A stretch of DNA of 64,000 nucleotides, taken from positions 75,116,969 to 75,180,968 of the forward strand of contig OX377205.1 in the NCBI GenBank assembly GCA_947396885.1, written 5' to 3'. The stretch is from Heligmosomoides polygyrus polygyrus (Eukaryota; Nematoda; Chromadorea; Rhabditida; Heligmosomidae). Positions 20,640 to 31,737 of the stretch are shown here, in pieces (within the stretch, counting starts at the first letter, position 1; each line of letters starts with the position of its first letter). Below the pieces are notes generated by a model. The model made no database searches, was not told the DNA's origin, and saw only the letters and a list, made by a program, of their open reading frames with translations. A program made the translations under genes and the position numbers.

Positions 20640-21560
20640 AAGGAGACAGAAAGGAGACAGAGAGGAAAAGTGCTGCTGTTTGCTAAAGAATAGGTGAAGA
20701 AGTAATGAGAAAGCTTCTAATAGAATCAGTTAGTAATATATGTAAATTATTTAAATCTCTCAGTACTTTAACAGCTCTAAACTCAATGCGCTAACAACCA
20801 AATAGAAAATAATATACAGTATCAGGCGCACATGTGTGCTTCAAATCACTCAGTATTACAACAAGCACAAGTGGAAGACAAGCAACAACCAAATCAGTGA
20901 CAACAACTACACTAAACATGTTTTGTTTTGCCTCCACCTTCACACAAAACATGTTTATAATTAGCTGCCCTGAGGCTCATCAGTGAAGAAGGTAGCTAAT
21001 TAATTTAGTTGTTAGTACTGTATTGGATGATATATTTTTTTAAATTTTGTTTTAACTTGTACTAACAACTAAATGTTGCATCTGAAAATACAGTTAACAC
21101 TTATGTTTTAATGCAATTGCACTACATTATAAAACCACTAAACTAATGTAGCTAACCGCAAACCTAATGCTATTTTATATTTAATATATACACATATACA
21201 CATGCATGTACAACACATACACATACACATATATACACCTATATACTTATTTTTATTTTATATATATATATATTTGAATTTTATTTTTTATCGAATATTA
21301 AATATTAATTAATTAATTTTTAGATTTATTTTAATTTAATTTTTTTTCTAAGCTCTACTATACTGGAGCTAAAAGCGATCAATCTGCTGTTTTCTGGTAT
21401 TAGGTGAAAATAAGACTCTAAAGTAAATAACCACCATTATTATTACCATTATTATTGTTAATTTTTTTTATCGCGTCACTCTATGTATCTTCCAAAGACA
21501 AAGCCGTAGATTTTTATTTCATTTCATTGAGCGGAAGTAGGCAGTTATTTTTTTAGCCTT
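20640..21560. other. AT-rich stretch upstream of the first Ly6-like exon found
   Basis: Very AT-rich, with TATATA and TTTTATTT runs and CACATA repeats around 21190-21260. No exon or repeat arm seen. It is intron or promoter of the minus-strand Ly6-like gene. Confidence 0.4.
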
Positions 21561-21566
21561 TATTAT

Positions 21567-21705
21567 TTTTGCGGGCGCGTTTAGCGCAGTCGGAGGATGT
21601 GCCGACTGTCGCGCACATCCGATACCTTGTTCCTGATTCGGATTTTCTGCCCAGGCCAACCAAGCTTCTATCTTTCCGGAGTCGGTGAATCGGTAACAGA
21701 TATGG
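21567..21705 (+). repeat. tRNA-derived SINE, head fragment
   Basis: Starts GCGGGCGCGTTTAGCGCAGTCGG, a good A box, continues with TTCCTGATTCGGATTTTCTG (B box region) and CCAGGCCAACCAAGC, and stops in the body near 'GAGTCGGTGAATCGG'. Confidence 0.75.
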
Positions 21706-21729
21706 GCACGTGCTAGCACATTCCTAGGA

Positions 21730-21965
21730 TGCTACAGCTGTCGTGCGCCCCTCTATACAAAATTCTTGGTTGGGATTTCCTCACGAAGGTAACCAAGCCG
21801 TCGAACCTATCATTGGCTTGTTGATCGGCTGGTCACTTCGAGTGGCTGTGAAAGGCAAATACGATTTCGAATTGCCTGCACGATGTCCCATAGAAGTAGA
21901 ATGCGGGGCGTATTCCGCAAAGGGATCTATTAACGCTGATCCTTTATCGCTGTCATCTATATGCT
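21730..21965 (+). repeat. tRNA-derived SINE, second degenerate copy in tandem
   Basis: Body and 3' blocks (GTAACCAAGCCGTCGAACC, GATCGGCTGGTCACTTCG, GTAGAATGCGGGGCG, GCTGATCCTTTATC). Follows the previous fragment directly in the same orientation, so the pair may be a head-to-tail dimer or one rearranged copy. Confidence 0.6.
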
Positions 21966-22899
21966 CAATTCTGCTTTTACATGCGGCAGCCTTCACAAAA
22001 CAGCAAACCCCAGATGGGATACATACCCGTACCCGACTACTCTTCTGGCTGGTGTGTACTATGCATACACTCATCACTGATCCATCAACTACATAACACC
22101 CATGATACGGCGGTGCGCCTGTCCTGAAGCTTCGCGGTATGGAGGTCGAAGTTCATCCTGAGACTCTCGATTTCGCTGTTATCTCAGCTTAAGGAGAGGT
22201 AGTCAGTCATTGTTGAGACAAAGTTAAACGGCTGCACTGTTTTCATTCACCTTCGTGCTATATATTCCTCTTCGATTCCATCTTGAAGAAAATTTGGCTA
22301 CGCCCACCCCGACATAAGGAGGAAGCAGGAAGAACACATTTTACTGAAACAATAATCTAAACTGCAAACCAACACTCAAATTGCCATTGCTTTTTTCTTT
22401 CTTGCTGCAGTTTTTAACCTAGTTGCTCCTGAGCATTCAATTTTTAGTAGACTTTTGCAAGTTTGTGGTCACGTACTTCTGACAAATAATTGTTCTTTAC
22501 ACAATGGAGTTGACCGCACGCTATCCCTCATAAGGTTAGATAGAATAAATAAATGATTAAATAAATATATTGCACTGAAAAGAAGTATGCCAAGCATCCG
22601 TCTTTCAACTGGGACGCTGAACGTGATTGTGATGATTCGAACGGTAAGGCAAGAAATGGTTTTACCATAGAAGGATGCTCTTCACCGAAAAAGAGCATTA
22701 CGACAGCAAGTAAGCAATGCTGGGATTACGAATCTAGCAGTTGATTGTCCATTTATATATTCCTCACATTCTCACCGCAAGTCGTCATTGTTAGGACCAG
22801 GTATTACCTTCTAACTGAAATTCCAGGTTTTCCGTTAGATATATAAAGCATGTAAGCCCACAGGCACTAGTGTTGAGCCGACACTTTCCATCTATGCTT
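21966..22899. other. no gene recognised
   Basis: AT-rich intergenic DNA with short ORFs only. Confidence 0.4.
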
Positions 22900-23110
22900 C
22901 ACTACAACTAATACAGATTTGAACAGCCACAGACATCCCTGAACAAACGCTCATCATGTCCGAGGAGTCCAGTCCTGTCGAGCGAGGAAGATCCATTGGA
23001 GCAGTTTGGCACGCGACAGCGATGAATGGGGACGCTGCTGGCGCCCGCTCGAGCTATTCGATGATCAATGGGATGACAGGGGGTACAGGTGATCACACAG
23101 ACATCGAGAG
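22900..23110 (+). pseudogene. RTE-type LINE, C-terminal end
   Basis: One plus frame gives 'ARDSDEWGRCWRPLELFDDQ' followed by DDR, the conserved C-terminus of nematode RTE-type pol proteins ('LARDRDEWRRCWRPLE' class). The DNA also matches the RTE ends at 28190-28330 and 40500-40610. Confidence 0.6.
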
Positions 23111-23407
23111 ACGTCGATAGATATTTCTCAGCCCAACGAAGTCTTAACTTCACGCCTAGTCCTGTACGCTTTTCCTGTCTTACGAGTTGCTACTAAGCGA
23201 GCGGTTAGCGCAGTCGAAAAGTGTGCTAACTCTTGCGTCCATCCCAATCAATGCACTGAGGGCTTTCTGCCCGCTTGGAGCTAGCCAAGCATTCTATACC
23301 TCCGGGTATCTGATCCGATCATTTAGCGCCAGACTTGTTCTAAATGGAAGAACTCACCTTCGCCTGGCCACCGCGAATCGTTACTGGCAAAACACACCTT
23401 CAAATTG

Positions 23408-23753
23408 TGAGCTGTCATAACGATGTTTTGTTGCGATCAAAACTTCTAGCGCCTGGCGGGACTCGAACCCACACCTCCCTCTAACGGGGTGTGAATGCTC
23501 TACGCCATTACACCACCGGCGCCGTTTGATCGCAACATCCATACCGATCAGCACTCACCCGCATCCAGGAAGAGCTGGCCGCTGATATCAGCATGGAACC
23601 AGTGAAGCTGATAGTCTTCATAGAAACGATTCAAATCTGTTTCTTTAAGCCTCCATTGGCTGGTATCGAGGTTGTGATCGCAACAAAGCATCGTTATGAC
23701 AGCTCACAACCTCAACACCCAGCCACTTGAAGCTTAACGAAACTGATTTGAAT
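23408..23753 (-). mobile_element. 346-bp foldback retro-element with tRNA-like promoter, nested in a SINE
   Basis: Flanked by perfect copies of CACCTTCAAATTG (23395-23407 and 23754-23766), a 13-bp target duplication typical of LINE-mediated insertion. The interior is strongly folded. The 33-bp block TGAGCTGTCATAACGATG... at the left edge recurs inverted at about 23669-23701. A further hairpin (23629-23753) has 46-bp arms at about 80% identity. A tRNA-like unit sits between 14-bp inverted repeats (TTGCGATCAAAAC and GTTTGATCGCAA). I do not recognise it as a described family. Confidence 0.65.
23449..23522 (-). ncRNA. tRNA-like Pol III unit (74 nt) inside the nested element
   Basis: In minus sense it has a seven-pair acceptor stem (GCGCCGG with CAGGCGC, one mismatch), an A box TGGTGTAATGG, a D-arm, and a perfect T-arm with B box GGTTCGAGTCC. 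The anticodon region does not form a 5-bp stem with a 7-nt loop. Instead CACACC pairs with GGTGTG across a 12-nt loop, overlapping the T-stem. It therefore looks like an internal promoter rather than a decoding tRNA. A nematode V-arm tRNA was considered, but no U33-anticodon loop can be placed. Confidence 0.6.
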
Positions 23754-23869
23754 CACCTTCAAATTGTTTCCACGATATCCATGAGATGTAGAATGCGCAG
23801 CGCATCTCGCAAGGGATTATCTCTTTTCCCTTTAAATTTTCTCCATTTCCTTTTTATTTCCTTTACTTC

Positions 23870-25365
23870 CACTTAGTCATATCCTATGCACTTCAAGCGA
23901 TTCAATGGAATCGGATCAATTTCAGTTTCTCAGAAAATAGAGAAAATGAAGCACGTAATAAAGTAGAGATTTTTGTTACAAATAATTTTTATGATAAACC
24001 ATGCTTAAATTTTTGTTAAATTAATATTGTAACATTTTGACTGAATTGAATTTTTAATTTCATATCTATCCTAATGCCCTCTAGCACTCTTGCCTCTCAG
24101 CAACCGCGGCAGAGATAAAAATAGACTATTTTACAAACACAATGGCTTGAACGAACCTACGAGAGGACATTTCTATGGAGCTTCCTAGAAGCCACGCTAA
24201 CTATGTATGATTAGCTTTTCTAGCAGTGCCTCCCTCGACAAGGATGGATCTGTAACTTGTAAACAAGGCATAACTATGTATTAAGACTTCTAGTAAAATG
24301 GTCTATTGCATTCGTAGGAGCTCTCCATTCATTTACTAGTTGTGCTGGTTCTTTTGATATTTTATGAAATAGGGCGAGGACCATATAAAAACGTTACCTT
24401 GTCCAGTGGATGGGTGTTCATCAAGAATTAAACCAGTTAAGGACCTAGTGAACTACTTAAGTACATAGTAGAACAAAGAAAGGACGTATGGCGCATCCCA
24501 TAGAGATCAGATGAAGTCAAAAGTCGTCCTTAATCTTTCGTTCATCTCGCATGTTCCCTCCTTCTACCTTTGCGGCTTCCAGCTTCTGTCCCACCTGTAG
24601 CTGTCTCCAGCCGCCCTCGCAGAGCATTGTTCCGTTTACTGGTATCGCTGAGCACCAGCTGTCAACCACACACAAGCCATCTCCCAGTTTAATGTGCGGT
24701 ACCACTAAGGCCCTATTATGGAGCTAAGCAAATATTTGCGGGTCCGAAACAATAAATTCGACGATTTACGACGTCGGATGCATTCGAAATGCACGGCAAC
24801 CGCTCTCGCGCACAATTGCACAGCAACCAGCGGACAGCGCAGTGCGCCGATGGTCCAGACGCAGGCTTGTCCGGAGAGGGCTAATCGCCCCTAAAACTGC
24901 GGAGGAACCCCACTATTCCGGAAACTCTCGATGCTCTCTGACGAGCACTGACGAGGGGTTCTTTAGCGGCGATGGGGCGAGGGAGATTGTTTTGGCTCGT
25001 AATCTCCATTCATCTTCGATGTGACGCCGCCGTGTGAAGGGCCCTGGGGACCGGCGAGAGGAATCTGGCACGGGTTGGCTGGCCGGATATAAGAGTACTA
25101 ATGGCGTGAAGCCAAGCCGACGACAATACGGATTGCACGTGGGATCCCAACGCGCGAATGTGACCAAGCTGGTGCCCTCACCACAGACAGAAGAACATAT
25201 CGCAACATCCGGAATTTGATCAAGAGGGGAAGAATCCAGAACGCTAGTAATGTTTAGCTCTCTTTGCAACAAGGAAACTCTTCCCTCACTGCTTATAGTA
25301 GAGGATCAAGGATGAAGAACGGCTATATTCGATCCCTCATTCTAACCCTAAGGATGTCGTAGAGG
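23870..25365. other. no assured gene; GC-rich island at 24720-25220
   Basis: AT-rich to 24500, then a GC-rich island. The minus strand at about 25100-25215 reads through a Cys-containing, protein-like stretch (ICSSVCGEGTSLVTFARWDP, then TCNPYCRRLGF), and 24580-24660 has AG/GT-like ends. Neither can be joined in phase to the Ly6-like gene with confidence. Confidence 0.3.
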
Positions 25366-25369
25366 CAAT

Positions 25370-25560
25370 TCGAGTGGCGTTCACAATAACTTTCGGTGGC
25401 CAGCCATAAAGCTGATGGAAGGTCTGTGTTTTATCCTTCCCAGACGAGTCGGCTACTCGCTCATTGACTCAGGAGGTTTGGTTGACCTGGGTGAAAAATT
25501 CGAACGAAGACCCTGGAATCGGGCGCCTCCTCCGACTGCATTACCACGCTTCGACTGCTT
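25370..25560 (-). repeat. tRNA-derived SINE, degenerate
   Basis: Reverse-oriented body blocks: CTTTCGGTGGCCAGCC, TTTTATCCTTCCCAGACGAG, GGTTTGGTTGACCTGGG, and the head GGCGCCTCCTCCGACTGC. Confidence 0.65.
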
Positions 25561-25579
25561 ATAGAGCTAAACCTGAAGG

Positions 25580-25665
25580 GTAAAGGATAAAGGATGTCCG
25601 AGAACCCAAACCAAGAACCTCAATGCGCGCGACATGCAGCTTTTCTTCCGACTGCGCTATCACGT
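25580..25665 (-). repeat. tRNA-derived SINE, second partial copy
   Basis: Tail block GGATAAAGGATG joined to head block (AACCAAGAACC ... CTTCCGACTGCGCTATCACG), with the body deleted. Confidence 0.5.
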
Positions 25666-26180
25666 GCCCAGCCCTTCAGATATGTATAAGGCTAACAATA
25701 ACGGCGAGTCGGATATTCGGAGAAGATTTAAATGATACGGGTGGAAATTAAGAGCTGACTTGATTAAGACTCTGGAATACGCCAAGCTTCCCAGTCCTAC
25801 GGGATTTATTGGAGGATGGTGTATGTCAGCTCACATGGTGTATGTCAGAAAAAGAAGTAGGCGTTAAGGTAAAAAATGCAGACGCCGGAATATGAGCACG
25901 AGATAATAGAGAAAGTGAGAGCGGAAAACATAAAATTACAAGTTTTCTTTCTCCAAGGTGGTTCGTTTCGCCATCTATCTCCTTTTCGTTTTGTTTTTTG
26001 TTACAACATCTTCCCGGCAGAAGGCAAACCATTCCCTCATCCAGAATTTCTCATTCTTCGTTTCCATTTATTCACTGAATCCTGTCACAGCTGATATCCC
26101 TTACTGTGATTAAGTTTACGCGACAAATGGCGTCTACTCCTACTGTGCTCCTTAGTTAAGTATACCTCTGAGGCCAGCTT

Positions 26181-26434
26181 TGTACCAGATTTGTCTAGGA
26201 GGAAAATAGGCACTCTACATCGACCGCTACCCTAAGCTCTTATTTTATTGGCCAAGTACCCACCCATATTTCATCTTCAATATCGCGTAGCAGTGGGATG
26301 CTTGGCGCGTTATTATTATTATTATTATGATATTGAAGATGAAATATGGGTGGGCATTCGACCAATAAAAAGAAGAGCTTAGGGTGACGGTCGATGTAGA
26401 GTGCCTTTTTTTCCTCCTAAACAAATCTGGTACA
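26181..26434. mobile_element. foldback MITE, 104-bp arms around a (TTA)n loop
   Basis: Left arm 26181-26284 (TGTACCAGATTTGTCTAGGA...) and right arm 26330-26434 are near-perfect inverted copies. The 45-bp loop includes TTATTATTATTATTATTAT. The outer arm end resembles the SINE body motif TACCAGACTTGTCTGGGAAG, so the foldback may have arisen from an inverted SINE segment. Confidence 0.8.
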
Positions 26435-26674
26435 GTCAAGGCTCGCTCATGACTTATTCTTTTAGTTGTTAAATTGTCGATGAAAAGTGAAAATGAGTGA
26501 AATTCAAGACTGCACTTCAGCATTCAAACTCCTTTGAGCTACAGAGAACATGGTGTGGAATTAGACGCTGTCTAAAGTAGAATAAAGGATAACAAATCCA
26601 CAGAAGACTGACGAGTGATTCCACGAAGCACCGTACCTATCAAATTCGTCATTTTTTCGCCACTATCCTGTGTG

Positions 26675-26973
26675 TGATGCGCGTGTAGCGAAGTCGTAGG
26701 AGGCGCCGACTGTCGCCTGCACCCGATACCACGCTCCTGGTTCGGATTTCCCGCCCAGGCCAACCAAGCCTTCCATCCCTCCGGGGTCGGTGAATTGGTA
26801 CCGTATTTGTCTGGGAAGGATAAAGCACTGACTTGTTTATTGGCTGACCACCGCAAGTCATTGTATGGCCAAATACGCATTCATATCGCCTCCACGACAT
26901 CCCGTAGAAGAAGAATACGCTGGAGCATCCCAGAAGGGATTGAGTAACGCCGTCTTTTATCGTTTATTATCCT
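26675..26973 (+). repeat. tRNA-derived SINE, full length with TSD
   Basis: A box TGTAGCGAAGTCG, B box region GCTCCTGGTTCGGATTTC, complete body, and a tail TTTATCGTTTATTATCC. Flanked by TATCCTGTGTGTG on both sides (ending near 26674 and starting near 26974), a 13-bp duplication. It has one of the best-matched TSDs, so it is probably a younger insertion. Confidence 0.85.
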
Positions 26974-26989
26974 TATCCTGTGTGTGGGC

Positions 26990-28010
26990 GACCCCTCCGA
27001 TACGCCTCAAAACATCTCACGATGCTACATTGATTGCTATAAATAAATAGAAATAGAGAAGACCAGGTAGGGGTCAGTGCTAAGCGATCCTTGCTCAGGT
27101 TAACGTAGAGACCGTTTGAATGTATCGAAGTTAAGTGGTTTTGGGTGACCAAGCGAGAAACAGCTCAGTATCTTGCCCTCACTAGGAAAATAACATCTAA
27201 AAGTAGTAAAGTGAAAGCCTAGGGCCTATACCCTTAGCCCACTCAAGGGTTTATTGAGTGTACCCTAGGTGAGGCGATCAAGAACGGCCAGTTCTGTTGT
27301 TGGCAATGTCACCATGTGTGTGTGTGTGGTGTTGGTGTCCCACCCGGTGTCGTCGTTTTTTCGCCGGCCAAAGGCGACCGATGTCCGTGCTTAACCCGTC
27401 TCATATTTCATGCTTAGTCCGTGCTTAGCGCCGGCCGCGCAAGAACAACGCCCGCCCGCTGTCCCATAAATTACGCATGTCCTCGAAAGTGCTCCGAATT
27501 CCTTAGCAGGCGAGAAGCTGCGCGAACATTCCGCAACGTCGCAGCCGATGAGTAAACAAGCAGGAAGTTGAAAGCGAAATCGTGATGCAGATATCAGGAT
27601 GGCATTAAAAATATCTAAAAGTAACACCTTCAAAGTTGACCCTGATCTACCGAAATAGGAGTCTGAAATATGCAATAAACAAAATCTCCACTAGTGAAAG
27701 GCGGATAAAAATAAGAGAGTCAATTCCTTGGTGGGATGCGCTGCGCATCCTATTTTCGCGGAATATCGTGGATGCACATCGTGCATCAAAAACTTCAGTT
27801 CGGAGTGCACGGCGACTGCCGGCGCCATCTTCGACTGCGATACCACACCCTAATGCGGAAAGGATTAAGTTGAAATGCTACTATTCGCGCTTAAAAATAA
27901 ATGCAGTGGCCTACGTAACGCATTCACAAATAAAAGGACATCCAGTTAAAGTACGATGCGTGGCGCATTCCAAAAGGGATTGATTAACGCCGTTTATTAT
28001 CCCTGCACCT
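26990..28010. other. no gene recognised; GC-rich island and SINE 3' scraps
   Basis: 27330-27600 is GC-rich without a convincing frame. SINE 3' scraps occur at 27735-27790 (GGGATGCGCTGCGCATCC) and 27955-28000 (GATGCGTGGCGCATTCC...GGGATTGATTAACGCC). Confidence 0.4.
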
Positions 28011-28019
28011 TATTTGCAC

Positions 28020-28165
28020 AGAAGAAGTTACCATGGTCAGCCGATGGACGAGTCAATGTTTTCCACACAAACCCGCTACCGGTTAACCGACCCCGAGAGA
28101 TGGAATGCGTGGGGCTGGTCAGGGGAAAACCTTAGAACTTTTCTCCGAAGTGTTCACGACAATCT
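28020..28165 (-). repeat. tRNA-derived SINE, degenerate fragment
   Basis: Reverse-oriented body: GGTCAGCCGATGGACGAGTC, CCGACCCCGAGAGATGGAAT and GGGGCTGGTCAGGGGAAAA. Confidence 0.5.
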
Positions 28166-28189
28166 TCACCTCCACCGATTGCATTACGA

Positions 28190-28720
28190 CTCACCGTCAA
28201 GCCATTGTTCGTTCCCAAAATGATCACCTGTATCACCTGTCGTCCCGTTGATCATCGACTTGCTCGATCGGGAGCCAGCAGCGTCTACATTCATCCCTGT
28301 CGCGTGCCAGAATGCTCCATGGATCCTACTCGCTCGAAGGACAGGAAGAGCGTCATATCGGGGCTCAGGGCTTTCACGAACAAGTCCGACCAACGCGTTG
28401 GTGGGCGTCCTGGTGTTCTCTTGACATTCCGCGGAATCCAGTCTGTGATGGCTCTTGTCCAGCGGGTGTCTGCGAATCGCATTACGTGGCCGGTCCACCC
28501 AATTTTCGACGACTTGACCCATGCGACTCTGATGACCCTGAGCGTCTCTGATCTTCGAACGTCGGCGAAGCTCGGAACTCCGGAGGCCTTCTCTCACTTG
28601 CGTGAGTCGTGTCACTCCGAGCGTGGTCCTCTCGATTCCACGCTGCGCGACACTGATCGCGTGTTCATCCTGCTTTCGTATAGCCCAGGTCTCTGAGGTG
28701 TATGTTAGGGCAGGAAGAGC
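28190..28720 (-). pseudogene. RTE-type LINE, pol C-terminus
   Basis: The minus strand encodes the conserved end of an RTE pol: '[20 protein letters not shown]', then in the next frame [40 protein letters not shown] and FVKAL. A frameshift lies between the two blocks and a third frame is needed for the final RDRDEWRR-like end. It is 5' truncated. Confidence 0.8.
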
Positions 28721-28729
28721 AGTGGAGTC

Positions 28730-29800
28730 GAATAGGTGGACACGGAGTCGTCAAAAAAGGATATGGGGAGGAATGTGACAAAGACGTGGCGCATTCTGAA
28801 CGAGTTACCTGTAGACGCTTCCTTTCATTAATTATTTATTCGGACCCTTACAAATAAATCAGCCGCCCCTGAGAAAACAAGTCGGCCGGCTATCTCGAGA
28901 TCGGAGGGGGTTTTTTCAATCGGCAGGCACTCGAAGCCCTTCAAAGGAGCCAGCCAGCCGGCCCTCGCCGTGACACAATCATTGGAAGCCCGTCAATAGC
29001 TCGTCCAGATTCAGTCCGCCTGATAATTGCGCCGGATAAACGCGGGCGGTGTGCGCGAATTTCCTCACAAGTACAGCGACGGCTCAATAACATTTAACTG
29101 TAGCCGCTGGTGGTCTGGCCTAATCGGCTGCCAATCACTTCCATGACATCATCTACACGGCTCAAACTAGCAGAGGCCCTCCCGCGCTACGAAAAACTAA
29201 TTTGGCTAGTTGGAAAACGGAACGGAGGCGATGACGGATTCGTTCGGCTATTCTTTGGCGAGTCCCGAGGGTCCGGGGTCACTACGCGGGGTTACGAATC
29301 CCCGTCCATCACGCCGGCCGGCGCCGACGTGTTGTTGATGTGTTCCGTCGGCCGAAAAAGAGAGCGATCCAGGGAATAGCCTCCAAGTTAGCTGACCAAA
29401 CGACGCCTTCAGATTAGCGAACGCCCCTTGTAGTCGGAGGGTGTCCTTGGCGGACAGTGCTCGGGAAAAACCGCTGCCACCTGCACCGGCTCCCGATGCG
29501 CCGGCGCTCTGACCCCCCGTTGCGGCTCATACATAGGCAAATTAGGGTCCGTGTTTCGCGCACGTTGCGGCGCTTTTCAGGCGGAACTCGTTTTATGCGT
29601 TGGAAATGGATTTTTGTCGCCGCCGGACACACGAAAACCACGTTGCTCACGTCGTAAAGCTGCTCCCGGATCCATTACGTGTAATAAATGTAGGCATCTG
29701 ATAAAGAAGTGCAACACCCTTTGGTTTCGAAGCCGCGAGGAAGAAATAGGCGTTCTGCAGAGAGGAAAGCCTATTCTAGCTTTGCAGAACATGAAGCCTA
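28730..29800. other. GC-rich stretch without recognised gene
   Basis: Much of 28860-29650 is GC-rich with overlapping ORFs in several frames, as expected from composition. No acceptor-exon-donor unit with protein-like sequence was found. It could be regulatory or first-exon DNA of a gene not resolved here. Confidence 0.35.
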
Positions 29801-29806
29801 CATACA

Positions 29807-29832
29807 TACATACATACATACATACATACATA
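29807..29832. repeat. (CATA)n microsatellite
   Basis: About seven CATA units, right after a short sequence that may be a retroposon 3' end. Confidence 0.85.
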
Positions 29833-30388
29833 AAGAGTTCGGCAAAAATCGTCACTTCTTTGTTGGAGTAGCTGGGTCTTTATTCATCAGCATTAAACGG
29901 ACTTCTACTTAAGGGACCTATGCTGGCCAAATCTTGGATTTTCGAAAAAAATTCTACATGCGTTTTTATCATGTATAAGAAGAAAGTGGCGCTGGCGTCA
30001 CTAACAACCCTAGGGATGAGCCACGCACTCAGTTTTGTGTACGATATGGTCTCATTACATTTAGAGAGTGCCAGCCATATACCTTGATCATACAGAGAAG
30101 TACAAGAACAAACCAACATCCTGCATCTCTTTCATGAATTAATCGCTTCTGTAAAGATAGAAAGCCTATGGTGGTCTCAGCCGCGAGTCGAACCTTCAAT
30201 TGATCAACGGCGAAATTAGCGTCTACACCCTACTGCTCCAAAAGCGTTCACAGTATTTCTAGTGCCTGCCATAAAATAGGTAGAACAGGCTACCTAGAGT
30301 CACATACTTTATATGCTTCTAATTTAGAAGTGATATTTTGGTGTAAAACGCAATTCTCTAAAACGGCAAGCGAAAGCTCAGTATTATC

Positions 30389-30427
<39 letters not shown>
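30389..30427. repeat. (AAAT)n microsatellite
   Basis: About ten AAAT units. The same tail type ends the LINE/SINE insert at 40234-40383, so it may be a retroposon 3' tail. Confidence 0.85.
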
Positions 30428-30514
30428 ACTGCTTGAAATGTATTAGTTCAAGAAGAAGTAATGAAGATAAAGGGCAGAAGAGAAAAAAAACGGCTTAACT
30501 CAATGTCATTTGGT

Positions 30515-30625
30515 AAGCATTGGGATGGAAGGCTCGGTTGGTCTAGGCGGGAAGCCCGAACCACGAAGCTCGGTTCGCTGTTCGAGCGTCAGCGGCGCCT
30601 CCTCCGACTGGGCTACCAGGTGCCC
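30515..30625 (-). repeat. tRNA-derived SINE, head fragment
   Basis: Reverse-oriented: GGGATGGAAGGCTCGGTTGG, GGCGGGAAGCCCGAACCACG, and the head GGCGCCTCCTCCGACTGGGC. Confidence 0.6.
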
Positions 30626-30729
30626 AGTGGTGTAAATAGAGGAATAAATAAAAGCGTCGCCGACCTTCGTGTTGCGCATTTTCGACTGTTTCATATTTCA
30701 TATGTAGAATGCTTTATATAATAGTTGGG

Positions 30730-31090
30730 AGGAGAAATCGGCATATTGAGCCCTATTAGAAGCATTTATTAAAGGGTATCATATATTCTTGCCTTCAGCA
30801 CTACAGCGCTAAAGAGGAGAAGCAACGTCTTCTTCTCAGGTAGCACTTGCGTATTTTCGTTGAAGATTCAAAGGTACTGAAGTGTTTTTTTTTCAATAGA
30901 GACGCCATAGAACCCGAATTTTGTGATTTTTCATCTTACTTCTACAGAATAACTTTTCGAAATCGTGATGATTTTAATTTAAAATAAACATGAGAAATAA
31001 TTTTTCAACGTGATGGCATGTAGCGCTCAATGAATATCCAGGAAGGTTACAGGAATATCCGCGATACAAAGCGTCACATGCTCAACAGCT
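30730..31090. other. no gene recognised
   Basis: AT-rich intergenic DNA. Confidence 0.4.
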
Positions 31091-31096
31091 GACTCA

Positions 31097-31605
31097 CTCT
31101 AGTAGCGTAGGTAAGTCAAACTGCTTACCCTCTCTTCTTAAGTTATCCTCTAGCCTTCCTCGAAATATATGAAAGAAGCTGCATAGAACCACTCTCTCCG
31201 TTCGAATCGTTGGCAGGGATTCTTGCTTCTGCCGAACATGTGACCTTTTAAGGTCTTCGATGAACAATTGTCGATCCAGTAATTGAATTGTACTCTTCGA
31301 CATGTACGGTTGAGTGCTCACAGAGATCGTGAGGTCAGTGGAGATTTCTAATTGAACGTCATTCTTCGGAAAATTTAATCCTTCCGGTGCAATTGCGGAG
31401 GAGACCTGGCGACTCAACCTTCTGAGGTTCTTGTTAGATAAGGGAACTGCTCAGCAAAATGAACGGCGTTTCTGAGTTGTATATTGGCACTTCCAGTAAC
31501 GGCGAGAAAAACAGAGAGTATAGGAAATGTGATAAGTCGAAAATCGAAAACCTGCAGCACGGAACATATAAAATATAGAACCAGCCAAAGAAAGCAGGTG
31601 AACAT
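31097..31605 (-). CDS. possible secreted-protein gene fragment, unrecognised
   Basis: In minus sense an ATG at 31605 starts a signal-peptide-like run (MFTCFLWLVLYFICSVLQ). A second frame from about 31434 is open for 107 codons and reads like protein (LNFPKNDVQLEISTDLTISV ... RSHVRQKQESLPTIRTERVV), ending in a TGA at 31097. A GCTGCAG|gttttc donor and a weak CTAACAAG acceptor would join the two in phase 0 across about 110 nt. Without that intron there is a frameshift. Either a small gene or a pseudogene; no family recognised. Confidence 0.3.
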
Positions 31606-31737
31606 AGGGCAACTTTCTCGCCATCGCTACCTGCTGTTCAGCAGTTGGATGGCGGGAGCACAGAAACTTGCCATATAGGAATTGTTACTTTCTCTCTATT
31701 TCTCTCTACTAAACTACACCACTCACATGAACAAGCA

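Larger units (their letters stand above)
23199..23860 (+). repeat. tRNA-derived SINE split by a second retro-insertion
   Basis: The head and body (GCGAGCGGTTAGCGCAGTCG ... CTGGCCACCGCGAATCG) run to 23407. The 3' part (TTTCCACGATATCCATGAGA, GTAGAATGCGCAGCGCATC, GGGATTATC) resumes at 23767. The break coincides with a 13-bp duplication, which dates this SINE as the older insertion. Confidence 0.75.

Noticed and set aside
23449..23522. Functional tRNA gene (including nematode V-arm type)
   Set aside because: The anticodon stem-loop cannot be formed and the unit is embedded in a repeated, TSD-flanked insert.
24577..24660. Upstream exon of the Ly6-like gene
   Set aside because: The phase would fit, but the peptide has no signal sequence or cysteines in that frame, so it was not added to the model.
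30389..30427. CRISPR-like regular repeat
   Set aside because: It is an AAAT microsatellite; no array of spaced repeats exists anywhere in the window.
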